Counted from the stretch's first letter, positions 31,463 to 42,795 are shown. The stretch is DNA of 64,000 bases from Xiphydria camelus (GCA_963678675.1 OY783194.1:10694607-10758606), one strand, 5' to 3'. Numbers and translations: made by a program. The notes: generated from the letters alone by a model not told the origin.

Positions 31463-34400
31463 ATGGAGAAATGTGTGGTTCATTGTGTATTTTGTTTGAA
31501 AAAAGGAGACAATATACTGGCCTTAACAGAAAGTAGTATTGCAAAATGCCAATCATTTTTTTAAATTCGTCGGGATAATAGTTTATCGTTTAATAATGTA
31601 GTGCTGCCATCAGTTCCCAATGACATCGATGGTTATCATGTGCCATGTTATAGAAAATTTACGGCTTTGAGCAAGAAAATGAGAGAAGTCCTGCGGGATA
31701 GAATTAATATATCTGAAAAGAGGTAAGTCAATTAGACTCTATATTATTAATACACTTTCCTGACGGGGCCCGCAATTATTTTTTTGCTGTTGTCAAAATC
31801 ATTGAAGCGATTTCTATATTATTTGAGTATAGTTACCATAAACAGATAAGCTTCATATTACATTAGTTTGATTCCAAAGGATATTTTATAAATATCCATA
31901 TAAATCTGTCTTTATTCCATGTCAGCACAATTTCGACGACCTTGAATACGGAGGCAAATGTAGTGATAAGCAAGTCACCATGTTCTCGAACAAGGTAAAA
32001 TCATAAGCTATATTGATGATTTTATAGCTAAGTTTTGTTTTTAAAAGCATTTCTTCAGAGTTTTATGTACAAGGTCTTTTTATGCACAAACGTACGATGT
32101 TTTCTTTTTTTTTAATAGTCAACTTCGTCAATATTCTGAGCAAACTATTTGCGAACCGGAGAGCAGTGCTTTACTGCCTGCCAAAAAATCAACTGACGCT
32201 TCTGATGTTGACGTTAATATATCTAACGATGAAGAAACGCGTGCTTCACTAAACATAGAAGAAACAAGTTATTCACTTGAAATCGAAGGAAGGGGTGATC
32301 CACTTGAGATCAAAGAAGCCAACGTAAAAAAATGCCTTTTTTGCGATAAAGCGCGGAAGAAATACAAAGCACGTTGGCAACCACTGCAAACATCAAGAAC
32401 AAATTACCTTTCTGATAGGATAAGAAAATGTGTCTCTGTGTGAGGCTGGCCATTTTATGATGCTGCAAAAGATAGATGATCTCATACTTACCAATCGTAC
32501 TATGTCGTATCACAAAATGTGCTTGCTTGCCTTCGAACGGGATAGCAAGCGCAGTAAGCTAGCAAAGCCACCTACACAGTATCATGAAGCGCGGGAATGC
32601 CATAGGTTAGCTTATGAGGAAGTGTGCTCTTACGTGGAGGAAAATGTTATTGTTCAGAAGAAACACGTTCTTCTTACATCTTTACACACCCTTTACGTTA
32701 GTCGCCTCACTTTTGAGTATAACAAACGGTTGAACAGCACGCCAAATACTTTAAGATCCAACTATCTTGAAAGTAAATTATTGGCAACATTTCAATCTAA
32801 AATTAGTCATTGTACGAAAAAAGAAAACAGTAATCGCGCCATTCCATGACATTCGTCAATCCATTAATTTCGATGAACTGCAGCATTCCGATATTATTCA
32901 ACACACAGCTTTACTTCTAAGGGCTGAAATACTAAAGATACAACCTAAGAAATTGCCTGAAAATATTAGCGTTAAAAATTTGACAGAAGGAGAGTGCACT
33001 ATACCCAACAATCTTTCTGATTTTTTTGCCACATTGCTAGGAAGTACGACTTCACGCCGACAAAATAGTACCTATCGACAGCGACTGACAAAATCCTTCG
33101 CACATGATGCGATTTATGCTGTTTCAAAAGGTCGCATAAAAACTGCAAAGCATATTACCCTTGCGATGACTCTGAAAAGCTTGACAAGTAGTAGAAATGT
33201 AGTCAATATTATTAATAGGTTTGGTCATTGCTGCAGTTATACTACGACAGAAGAACTCGAAACAGAAGCTACTTTTGTTGCTAGTGCGACATCGCAAGTT
33301 TGTCCCGACGGAATCGTGCAAAAACCAAATCTACATACGGGATTAGCTTTCGACAACTTCGACCGATTTGTCGATACTCAAACAGGAAAGGACACTTTAC
33401 ATGATACAGTCGGAATTATATTTCAAGACAGTGTTCCTGACATGCCTGTAGAGGAAATTCTTGCAGACGACGAGCAGGACGAGCAACACAGTGGAGACTC
33501 GCGTAAAAGGAAACGAAGACGCACTTATGATACTGTGAACCCAGAGCTGGAGGCTTACTCTAAGAAACCAAGAATGCTGGACATTGTACAAGCGCTACCT
33601 TTAGATGAACATTTCGCTGCTGACAGTTTGAAAGCGCAACAGAGAGTACATCTTGCGTGGATGTGTAGCCATGCAGTCGGAATTCCTAATACGCCAATGT
33701 GGGTGGGATTCAATAGTTTGATCCACGTGGACGCTTTGCTTAAACAACGAATATCATACCTCACAACAATTAATTTATCGCCTACTAATACGGCTGTCGT
33801 ACAAGAAACAATGTTGCAGAGCCTCAAAATTGCTAACGAATGTAATGAGACATACAGGGTGTTCATTTTAAAACTTACCACCCACGTTATCTGCGTAAAG
33901 AGACATATTTCTGAAAATCGCCGAGACACGTCAACAAAATTATTGAGGGGGAACATTTTTTATAAAAATTCGACGCCCCCCCCCCCCTCAACCACCTGAC
34001 TCCGGAGGCGGTAACCCCAATATTCTTAAATGGAACAGGGGGTCGAGTGATACCTCATTTTAAAGGGGTTTTAATTGTGTACATTTTGACGTCCTACTTT
34101 TCAAATTTGACGTTAAAATGAGGTATCACTCGACCCCCTGTTCCATTTAAGAATATTGGGGTTACCGCCCCCGGAGTCAGGTGGTTGAGGGGGGGGGGGG
34201 GGGCGTCGAATTTTTATAAAAAATGTTCCCCCTCAATAATTTTGTTGACGTGTCTCGGCGATTTTCAGAAATATGTCTCTTTACGCAGATAACGTGGGTG
34301 GTAAGTTTTAAAATGAACACCCTGTATATGCAAGTTACATATGATCTGGCTATTGCCAAAGTCGCTCTACTGATACAGTCAACAGAAAAGCCCCGATTTA

Positions 34401-37199
34401 ATAAGCTTTTTATTCATATTGGTTCCGTTCACATCTGGATGGCTTTCTTCAAAGCTATCGGAAAATTGCTCGACAATTGCGGATTACCCAATATAATGAT
34501 AGATGCTGAATTATTGGCTAGTGGTTCCATAAATGGTTTCATCACTGGTAAACATTTTAACCGATGCAAAAGACTCCATCCTCTAGTCAGTATGGCTATT
34601 ACAATTTTACATTTTGAGCATTTTTTGAATGAACATCATCTTGAAATTACTGAAGACATGATACAGTATCTTCAATATTTCCGTCAAACTAAAGCGACCA
34701 CTCCTGCAGTACATCACGCACCGCTGTTAGCCATCATTGAAAAGTACGAAGACTATCGTACAGAAACACTTAAAGGCAAACATGGCAAAACACCTCAGTT
34801 TTACATGATGTATGCAAATCCTGTGGAATATTATTTATTACACAATGCAAGTATTCGCACTGCAAATTTCGAATTGTTTAAGTATATCCTGCCTAAAATA
34901 ACAAATATATTCTTCGCGCTAAATCAGCCCAATTATGCAAGAGATGGCTTGTTAAGTACCATTACAATTTATGCCAAATTGATAACACGCACCCAGGGCT
35001 TAAAGGGTCTTTTGAAAAGGGTTCTCTTGGTGTTAAACGGACTGATAAATCATTCTCAAAACAACCGATCGATTTGACCCTGGAGCAAACCGTAAATGCA
35101 GATGCGGCCAATAGGCTGACAGGCATACTGCATTTTACTCATTCTATAGCAGCTCGTCAACGTTGGTGCAAAAGCCACAGCTTACGCTCGTCAATTATCT
35201 CACACATTCGCGAAGAAGCAGGTCTAACCAAGAATCAAGATATCACGGCAGATTTGGAACAGAATCGAATGCAGAAGAGTACAGCAGAATTACATAAATT
35301 GCTGGAAGGAATTAAACGTAATTTGAATCCGTTCGATGCAAATATCGACAGGCAGGAACTATTTAATATCTCAAATGGTCAAGCTGCATCCAGTTCTATT
35401 TCGGCGTGCTTATTAAACGTTGAAAATAACGGAAATGAATTACGGGAAAGGTTTATAGCTGAATGCGCGAAGCGGATTACAACCGCTTTGAGAAGCCAAT
35501 AAAGCAAAACAAAATTATAACGTTTGCGAATGCGGTGAAGAAAAAAAAAGTGACTATGCATGGCAAGGTACAAGAGATACGTCTACAACGAGATCTTTTT
35601 GGACTTCTTGCGGTTTCTATGGAACAACACATTGATATTGAAAAAGTATTGTCTTTTCCGCTTACCCCCGTGCCTTTATCTTTGTGCCATTTGGACGGTA
35701 CAATTTGCAAAACCGATAAATCCGTTTTATTAAAATGCTTAGAACGGGAAGTATGCCAACCTGCACTATCATCTTCTAAAGATGTTGTTGTCATAGACGG
35801 ATTTTTCTTCCTGTACTTGATGAAAGATATACCACCAACGTTCGGCAATATTTCAAAACAGATTTTGAAGCATGTAGTCAGAAACAATGCCAGCCATATT
35901 GCGCTCATTTTTGATCGATATCATTCTCCTTCAATAAAGGATAGCGAACACGCACTTCGTAACACTTATGAAAAGCGCGATTACCATATCCGTGGAGAAG
36001 AACAAACTCGACCAGCAGATTTTGTTACGGAACTCCGGAATATTAAGTTCAAAGAAGCGCTAGTTGGCTTTTTAATAAATCATTGGGGAACCAATCACAT
36101 GGCACCTTTTTTCGAAAATAAAATTGTCTATCTCAATTTCGATGTTTGCTACAAATTTCAAGTTTGTGACGGAATCGTCAGAAAAACAATTGATGATACT
36201 TTCTCATGTCCAGCGCACGAAGAAGCTGATACCAAAATCATTCAGCATATTTGTAATATCGATTTTGAAGCAAATGTTTCGATTAGATGTTTCGACACTG
36301 ACATACTTGTCATTCTACTCGGAAATATGATGAATTTAAAAAGCAATCTAAAGATTTGGATGGAGGTAGGTGTCGGTAATAATCAAAGAATAATCAATGT
36401 TACCCAATTATACGAAAAATTAGGAGAATCCCTTTGTGCAGCTCTCCCGGCCTTTCACGCATTTACGGGCTGCGATTACAATCCAGCTTTCTTCCGAAAA
36501 GGAAAGAAGCGACCATATAATATATTAAAATCATCACAACCATTTCAACAAGCTTTTACAGATATAAATCGAGTAACTAACGATAATTTCAATCAAGTCA
36601 CAAGCAAAATCGAGGAATTCGTTTGTCACTTATATGGTTTGAATAAAATTGAAAGTGTAGATGAAGCGCGATTTATACTTTTCAACAAAGCATATACATT
36701 TAAAGATGCCGACGACATCTTCAAAATTAATGCTACAAACGTTGATGCTTCAAATTTTCCGTCATGTAAGGCAGAGCTGAAAAAACATGTACAACGCACT
36801 GCGTATATTTCAAACATCTGGAGAAATGCACATCAGAAACAGCCAACTGAAATATCTGCAGTACAGAACGGTTGGCTAGAAATCGATGGACGATATGATT
36901 TCGATTGGTATGAAGGAAGTCAACTACCCACTTTTGTCAGTGATGTTTTAATTCAACCGGATGTAACTACAGGTAATTTATGTACAGCTGCTTTTTCATG
37001 ATGATACAATATATTAGACAGTTCCATAACACATCACTAAATGCTCAATACTTGTTTCTCTACAGCTGCTGAATCGGCTACAACAGAGAACGCGAACGAG
37101 GAAACAGATGAAATTCAATCAGACACAGACGATTCGGATGTTGACAATAGCAACTACAGTGATAATGATAACAGCGACCACAGTGATTTTGAAAATTGA
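31463..37199 (+). pseudogene. Academ-like transposon protein with XPG-type nuclease domain, multi-exon, decayed
   Basis: Exons seen: 31463-31722 (ATG; Cys-rich CVVHCVFC; in-frame TAA at 31562), 31926-31994, 32119 to about 32450 (second Cys pair, CLFCDKARKKY), then a run of frames to a donor at 36972/36973 and a last acidic exon 37066-37199 (SDTDDSDVDNSNYSDND...). Frameshifts lie near 32440, 32830, 35060 and 35480, plus the MITE at 33855-34324. The middle contains LAFDNFDRFVDT...GKDTLHDT (about 33345) and HIGSVHIWMAFFKAIGKLLD (34420). The C-terminal part has the acidic series of FEN1/XPG nucleases in order: VIDGFFFL, LIFDRYHSP, HEEADTKI, CFDTDILVIL, FTGCDYNPAF. Related to the fragments at 14020, 41270 and 63240. 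The role in transposition is inferred from its position between TIRs. Confidence 0.75.
33855..34324. mobile_element. 470-bp foldback MITE inside the Academ-like gene
   Basis: CAGGGTGTTCATTTTAAAAC and inverse GTTTTAAAATGAACACCCTG flanked by TA (33853-33854, 34325-34326). Nearly complete palindrome with G/C homopolymer blocks (ACGCCCCCCCCCCCCTC at about 33970 and its inverse at about 34190). It splits the coding region after NECNET. Open frames on both strands within it (VFILKLTTHVICVKRH...) are mirror images of each other and are not genes. The terminus resembles those of 28928-29809 and 1469-2745. Confidence 0.9.
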
Positions 37200-38591
37200 A
37201 TAGTTGTTATCCCTCTTCTTTCATTACACCTTCCTTCATTACTTTTGGTGTAATCATTGTTTATGTCTTGATTGTAATCGTTAATTTTCATTTTGTTTAA
37301 ATTATCATATTTTTTATGATGTTTTTTGGATATGAGTACAGTATTTCCAGTAAAATTATGATTCTTATGATTGTTATTGAGAAGTCGCGCGTACTTATTA
37401 TCGCAACTTCTCTGAACTGCTGACTGAGTGGGTTCTATATAAATGAGGTCTGACTGATTGATTTATAGTTGTTATTGAATTAATTAACATATTTAAAATT
37501 TTGAGTTTGGAGAAAACACTTGCATGAACTTAATTTTTTCTACAACTGGCCGTGTCCCACTCTTTTGCTGGCTGACTGTTTGTTTTGAGTTTTTTATTGC
37601 ATAAACTAATTATAAATTAATTTGGAGCTAGTAGAAAACAGTTGCACGAAGCTAATTATTCTGACACCTTTGGTGGCGCGCAAACGCCAGGTGTCCCAAA
37701 ACCAGACCGGGGTTAACTGTACAGTGACGTTTTACAGCCCATTTGTAATTCACTAGAATTGTACCAGATAGGAGAAAACTCTTGCACATTTTGTACGCCA
37801 GCTCTTGGACTATAAGCGCTCGTGGTGGGGGATGCTGTCGGTGGGTTGAGCGATGGCAGAGAGGGAGGGGAAAGAGAGTGGATAGCGCTCGTGACACAGA
37901 GTAAAGCCCGGTCTAGACGCACCGTCTTGTCGTCCATTTTGCGTGCAGATAAGACGTAGCGTCTGGACAGGAAAACTGTGGTTTTAGGCCAGTTGATAAG
38001 TGCATTAATAACGGAAGCAATTCCGGACAAGCTGGAAATAATTTTAATTTGTTTGATTTGGTGTTAAAAAGCACGTATTAAATTTGCACCCCCCAGAAAG
38101 CCCGGATTTGGCCGCCATCTTAAGAAAAGGGGCTAAAAAAATGTTTTTTCTTCATTATTTGTCAATAACTCGATTTCTATCAACTTTAGAGCAAAATATG
38201 TAGTTACCAAAATTAAAGCAAGTTAAATTATCTATAAAAACTGTTATATGTGTTTTTCCGTGCGACTATCTGGTTCGAAGTTATATGGGCATCAAAAGCT
38301 GGATATATTATAGGCATTTATTATTTTCTTTATTCTATAGGCATATTTAAAAGCAAGCAACTGCTATTATGCTTTCATCATTGCATTTATATTTGTTTTC
38401 TGTCGGCCAACCCTACTCCTGTTTTATACGGAATGTTTAACTCAAGGTCATTAACCCTTTCGCTACAAACGGTGACTATAGGGAACTGACATATTGCGAT
38501 ATGACATCTGGTGAGAAATAATGTGAACTACTCTCTGCGTGATGTGAATGTGCTTGGTCGTTGTTAGTTCAACTGTGAAAATAAAATTATA

Positions 38592-38828
38592 ATGGAAATT
38601 GGCGAATGTTCACCTCGTCGTCAAAGTAAAAGTAAAGAGTATTGTCGTGTGTATAACTGTGGATCAAAATCTCATAAAGATATGCGTTTACGGTTTCATT
38701 TATTTCCGAAGCCAAATAAGTGCTCTCTCTCTGTGTATATAAAGAACGCCTTCGGCAAAACGGAAAACCTCGATAAATTAAAAGCATGGATAAATGCTTT
38801 AAAAATCGGAAACGAGGTTACATTGTAA
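38592..38828 (+). pseudogene. THAP zinc finger, N-terminal exon (copy 1)
   Basis: After MEIGECSPRRQSKSKE the frame has YCRVYNCGSKSHKDMRLRFH, a C-x4-C pair, then LFPKP and a later KAWINAL. This is the first half of a THAP-type C2CH DNA-binding domain (paired cysteines, an F-P motif, an invariant tryptophan). The second half (C-x2-H and AVPTIF-like motif) is absent, so it is a first exon or a truncated fragment. In transposons THAP domains bind element ends. Lies near the left end of the 800-bp element. Confidence 0.65.
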
Positions 38829-38904
38829 CATTGTAAGATTATTATTTGGATTGTAACATTATTGTGACTGGTATAGAGGTTAGGTAGTTCCCTGTAGCAA
38901 TATA

Positions 38905-39061
38905 GCAGTACTGCTAATGTATATTTACATTTTTCTCCCAGTCCTGCTTTGCACGAACATGACACTGATGCAATTACCTCATTTCTTTTTATTTCTCCTT
39001 TGATTTCATGCGGTTTTCCCTTCAAATTCGACGTTTGTAAACAGAGAGCAAATAACTTCAC
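38905..39061 (-). pseudogene. SWIM zinc-finger fragment (copy 1)
   Basis: The minus-strand frame contains KRNEVIASVSCSCKAGLGEK followed by CKYTLAVLLYCYRE. This is the SWIM pattern C-x-C-x(n)-C-x-H, with the final His replaced by Tyr. In arthropod genomes such SWIM modules often precede a YqaJ-type exonuclease domain in transposon-like genes, but no such domain is seen here. The frame is open further (to 38696), beyond the recognisable part. Confidence 0.6.
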
Positions 39062-39284
39062 TGTATCACTTTCCTTCGTTTCTTAATTTCTTCTACATAA
39101 TATAACATGGCTCGCATTGAAGGTTCTTTCTCCTTCTACGAAATTTCGGCTGGAAGGAGTGCATTTTGCCCACTGACAAATATTTTCTAACTTTAAAGCC
39201 ATTCTGTCATTGCACTTGTATACATTTTGCGACGCCATATTGCTACGTCACAAGCAAGCTCCTCCTACATGTCAGTTCCCTATA

Positions 39285-39425
39285 GTTACCCAACGACTGA
39301 CGCTCGCTAGGTACGAACGGTGACTATAGTCATCCAACGACTGATGCTCGCTAGGTACGAACGGTGACTATAGTCACCCAACGATTTACGCTCGCCAGGT
39401 ACGAACGGTGACTATAGTGACTTCC
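39285..39425. repeat. Tandem repeat of about 58 bp, 2.5 copies
   Basis: Units of GGTACGAACGGTGACTATAG followed by TCA(C/T)CCAACGA and TGACGCTCGCTAG, at about 39312, 39355 and 39400. The first unit is split by the 800-bp element (left portion at 38463-38480), which demonstrates that the insertion occurred in this array. Confidence 0.75.
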
Positions 39426-39573
39426 GCAAGTGTACACTAGGGACCGTGCAAGGCGAATAGAGCGCCATCTGAAAGTGTTGTGTAAAGTAATTGGGAAGAA
39501 TTTAACAAGCGCATAAAGGGCAGTTACAGTGAAATTCCTTTTTATTAATTAAAATTAAATATTTTTTTGTAAA

Positions 39574-39783
39574 ATGCCATCCTCGAAAAAAACCTGTTGC
39601 ATCAAAGGTTGCTCAAATACACCAGATCGTGTACGAAATATTAATCCATCAGTAAAATTCTATTTCTTTCCTACAAGTAGTGTTCACTTGCCATGGAAGA
39701 ATCACAAACGTGTAAAGTGGATTAATGCAGTTAAAAATTGCATTAATCCACTGTTAGAGTATTCTGATAATATATATAGGTGA
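39574..39783 (+). pseudogene. THAP zinc finger, N-terminal exon (copy 2)
   Basis: MPSSKKTCCIKGCSNTPDRV, then VKFYFFPTSS and KRVKWINAVKN: the N-terminal half of a THAP domain (C-x3-C, F-P, W). The frame ends at a plausible donor (ATATATAG|GTGATA, about 39780) a few bases before the Tc1 foldback at 39788. The remaining exons are missing. Differs clearly in sequence from copy 1, so the two elements are different subfamilies. Confidence 0.65.
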
Positions 39784-39787
39784 TATA

Positions 39788-40296
39788 CAGTAAGTTAAGT
39801 AAGAGCGTGTACAGAGTTATTCATAAAAAATTTATTCAACAATGTTTTTTCCACATACATACATTTGACATGTTCCAAGGCAATGCGCAATTATGTTAAT
39901 AATGAGTTCAATCACCCACCACAGCATCAATAATCGCTTGGTATCTCCGAGGCATACTATCCACTAAATTTTTGGCGTATTCGCGGGGAAGTATCTTCCA
40001 AATGCGTCGAATTTCTCAGGATACATACATCAAGCAGAAGCTTCGAGGAAAACGTGTCTTCACTGTGAATTCACTGTGAAGCAGCTATCCTGAACAATTC
40101 AACGTATTTGGAAGGCACTTCCCCGCGAATACGCCGAAAATTTGGTGGATAGTATGCCTCGGAGATGCCAAGCGATTATTGATGCTGGATAATTGCGCAT
40201 TATCTTGAAACATGTCAAACGTATGTATGTGGAAAAAAACATTGTTGAATAAATTTTTTATGAATAACGCCGTACACGCTCTCACTTAACTTACTG
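39788..40296. mobile_element. Tc1-like foldback with transposase 3' ends in both arms
   Basis: CAGTAAGTTAAGTAAGAGCG and inverse CTCTCACTTAACTTACTG ends flanked by TA (39786-39787, 40297-40298). Arms of about 230 bp each contain the 3' end of a Tc1-type transposase; in the right arm it reads WKALPREYAENLVDSMPRRC, QAIIDAG, stop, the C-terminal signature of Tc1 enzymes. The left arm holds the same sequence inverted. It arose by inverted duplication of the 3' end of a full Tc1 element. Confidence 0.85.
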
Positions 40297-40555
40297 TACT
40301 TACCACAATCTTTACATCATAAGTATTTGATACCCTGGTTTGAGTTACAACTTTACAGGTTATAACGATCTCTCCGTTTTCGGTGTCATCTGTCTCTATT
40401 ACATTAAGTACATAACCCGATTCAAATAATTTTTGTCCTTTGACATTATTTTGACCTCGTATGAGGTGATTTTGGATTGGCCGAAAGCCATACTTAATAA
40501 TTCTGATCATTTTTATAAATTCTCTAATAGCGTTACACTGTAAATTTATTCCCAA
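40286..40555 (-). pseudogene. SWIM-protein upstream exon (copy 2)
   Basis: The frame reads KGQKLFESGYVLNVIETDD, EIVITCKVVTQTRVSNTYDV, KIV and then a consensus donor (minus strand GTG|GTAAGTA, about 40302). The pattern 'A-x-K-L-x-x-S-G-x-V ... Y-D-V-x-I' is what precedes the Cys-rich finger in SWIM/YqaJ-type proteins. The following exon with the finger is missing; the Tc1 foldback begins 5 bp beyond the donor. Assignment is by pattern memory and less certain than copy 1. Confidence 0.45.
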
Positions 40556-40695
40556 AAAGTACCTATTTCAGTCGTGTGGTCGCGCGCACATCGGCGAATA
40601 CACTGCCCTCTATAGCTCGTGCACGGTCCCTCTCTCGGCGCAGCGGCCCGTTCAGCGGGAGTAGCGTGCCGAAAAATCGGCCCGTAGCGAAAGGG

Positions 40696-41121
40696 TTAAT
40701 CCTGTAAGCACCTAGACAAGGAATGTCGGGTATAAACATCTGAATAGGGAAAGTCGAGCTGGACAGGGAAACTGGGAAACAGAACGATTCCAGTTAACCC
40801 CACTTTGCTTTTCCAAAGAATTTCATTTCTCAAGAGATCTGAGGAACAGTTAGAGGGTTAGTATTAGTATTTGGTATTTACCAGGCGCTCAGTCCTTCTG
40901 GACTATTGTGACCGAGCAACACTTCGGGCAACTCAGACAGAGAGAGGTCGTCTCTCCTCCGCTCTCAACCCCTGGTGAGCACAGGGCCTCCATGCAGAAG
41001 CCTTGCCCCCCCCCCCCCCCTCCCCAAGTTGTTTCAATCAGAGGGGGCCCTTCTCTCTGTCCCCAACCTGGGGGGGGGGGGGTCCTCCATGCAGAAGCCC
41101 CCCCTCCCCTCCCCGAATACA
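40696..41121. other. Left TIR remainder and low-complexity leader of the 8-kb element
   Basis: 40696-40765 completes the left TIR (GACAAGGAATGTCGGGTATA). 40766-41121 is noncoding, with a C run (about 41008-41023), a G run (41071-41083) and CTCCATGCAGAAGCC written twice (40988, 41086). No gene; a proline-rich frame here is an artefact of the homopolymers. Confidence 0.55.
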
Positions 41122-41248
41122 GCCGGTCTTAGCTCGAACCCCGGATCCCGGAAAAATTATTTTTCCGCAAGCTGGGATTCGAACCCTAGACCTATCGCCC
41201 GAGCAGTCTTCGAGAGGCCAGCATTTAGACCACTCGACCACTGCGAAT
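41122..41248 (-). mobile_element. tRNA-derived SINE, copy 2
   Basis: Minus strand: GCAGTGGTCGAGTGGTCTAA, B box GGGTTCGAATCCC, GGAAAAATAATTTTTCCGGG, GAGCTAAGACCGGCT. About 90 percent identical by eye to 17301-17424. It sits right at the start of the readable coding region of the 8-kb element. Confidence 0.75.
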
Positions 41249-42588
41249 ACTTCCAATACGAACTAGATCCGCATCCACTTTCACTCTTCGACGAGATAGG
41301 GATGCGCAAAACCCAAAAATCTGCCCTATACGATGCCTTTGTGCCCATTGAAAGCCAACTAGACTCTGAAAATACTCTTCATGTGATAGACGGGGGACTT
41401 TTACTCCACAAAATTGTCTGGCAACAACGAGAATCATATTGTGCCATTTTGGATAAATACGTTGAGCATGTAAAAAGACATTACTCAGCAAATGCAGTAA
41501 TAGTTTTTGATGGATACCCCGAGGATGCTGCAGCAGAAAGCACTAAGACTGCTGAGCGACTTCACCGATTAAAGATTGGTTTATCACCGGAAATTCATTT
41601 TGATGAAAACATGATGGCAACTGTGTCTCAGGGAAAATTCTTGTCAAATGAGAGGAATAAATGTCGAATAATCTCAATGATTTGTAATTGTTTGACGAAC
41701 GAAGGTTTCAGAGTCAAGAAGATTGATGAAGATGCTGATACATTAATTGTCAACACTGCAATTGAAGAATCAAATCACTATAAAATGGTAATTATAATTG
41801 GTGAAGCCAACGATTTGCTGGTAATTCTTACCGCCTTAAATGGGTCTCGCTCTAATATTTATTTTCTAAAGCCAGGCAAGGGAATGTCGCAAAGTTAAAT
41901 GTATGAACCCCATAATATGAATTTGGATGCTTCCATTATGGGCAACATTTTATTTCTACATGCATTTAGTGGCTGCGATACTACATCCGCACTATACAGG
42001 CAGGAAAAAATGAAATTCGTTAAAGTTTTACAGGAAGAGAAAGAATTACAGAAAGCTGTACAAATATTTAAAGACCCAAACGCATCCCCAGCGGATATAA
42101 GTAGACAAAGTTGGAGAATAATTTCTTCTTTATCTGTATGAATCAAAAAATGCGACTCATTAAATAAATACAGATACCACTGTTTCGTACAATATATTAC
42201 TAAAAGCTTACCAAACCTAGCATCGTTACTGCCAACCAAAGATGCAGCTCGCTTGCACTCCTTCCGTACTTACCCTGATAGTACAGCTATGGTATGGAAA
42301 TGACAAATTAGCTTTAGATTGGGGATGGAAAAATTCAAAGAATGGGTTAATAGAGAGTTTTTGGACTGCTAAACTGCACGTCCATGTTTTCGGTTATCGG
42401 TTATTGTGAGCATGCGCAGATTTAACGTTAACACCACCTTGTTGAAATTAGTTTTTGATCCTCAAGAAGGCATTACGTATAACGTAAGTGTAGCGGACTA
42501 CACTATGTGTTCGTATAGGCACGCCCGGCAGCGGCGACCCTCGGAGACGTGGCCGCATTATTTCACATACACCCGGGGACCACGAAAT

Positions 42589-42764
42589 CTGTCGCTGATG
42601 ACTTTTTTTAAATATTATTTTTAAACGTACTAACCAATGATTAATAATCCTCATGCTTTCATTAACAAGAGTAGACGCCACAGTAGCTAATGAGCGCATG
42701 AGAATTAATTGTTCATTGGTTAGTACGTTTAAAAATAACATTAAAAAAAAGTCACCAACGACAG
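42589..42764. mobile_element. Small foldback MITE (family M1), copy 2
   Basis: CTGTCGCTGATGACTTTTTT and inverse AAAAGTCACCAACGACAG. The symmetry extends outward to CGAAAT/ATTTCG (42583-42770). Same internal words as copy 1 at 5605-5778, in opposite arm order. Confidence 0.8.
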
Positions 42765-42795
42765 ATTTCGTATCCTCAGGTGTAGGTACAACGCT

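Larger units (their letters stand above)
30723..37812 (+). mobile_element. Academ-like transposon, 7.1 kb, TAA duplication
   Basis: TAGTCGGAGAGCTGGCGTAC and inverse GTACGCCAGCTCTTGGACTA ends, flanked by TAA (30720-30722, 37813-37815). TIRs are long: 30723-31174 and 37379-37812 share GAGTTTTCTCCTATCTGGTA, CACTGTACAGTTA, CCTTTGGTGGCGCGC in inverse, and ATAAATGAGGTCTGACTG. Between them runs one decayed multi-exon gene encoding a protein with zinc-binding, unknown central and XPG-like nuclease regions. Long TIRs, a 3-bp duplication and an XPG-type nuclease are reported properties of the Academ superfamily; the name is inference. One MITE (33855-34324) is inserted. Confidence 0.75.
38481..39280. 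mobile_element. Nested 800-bp element with THAP (+) and SWIM (-) pieces
   Basis: GGGAACTGACAT and inverse ATGTCAGTTCCC ends flanked by TATA (38477-38480, 39281-39284). The uninterrupted form GGTGACTATAGTCACC is present in the neighbouring tandem repeats, which fixes the ends. It contains the frames at 38592-38828 and 38905-39061 converging on each other. It is too short for a complete gene set. Confidence 0.75.
38455..40695. mobile_element. TTAA-site element with THAP and SWIM gene pieces
   Basis: CCCTTTCGCTACAAACGG and inverse CCGTAGCGAAAGGG (with one indel) ends, flanked by TTAA (38451-38454, 40696-40699). Inside the left half is a plus-strand THAP exon (39574-39783), inside the right half a minus-strand exon of a SWIM-type protein (40286-40555). 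A second element with the same gene pair (38481-39280), a 55-60-bp tandem repeat and a Tc1 foldback (39788-40296) are nested within it. The TTAA target would suit piggyBac or Kolobok; THAP domains are known in Kolobok transposons. Looks like an internally deleted derivative. Confidence 0.7.

Noticed and set aside
33555..34359. Shared peptide VFILKLTTHVICVKRH on both strands
   Set aside because: It is the translated arm of the 470-bp foldback MITE.
40908..41266. Proline-rich open frames
   Set aside because: They are driven by C and G homopolymers and the SINE; no conservation between copies.
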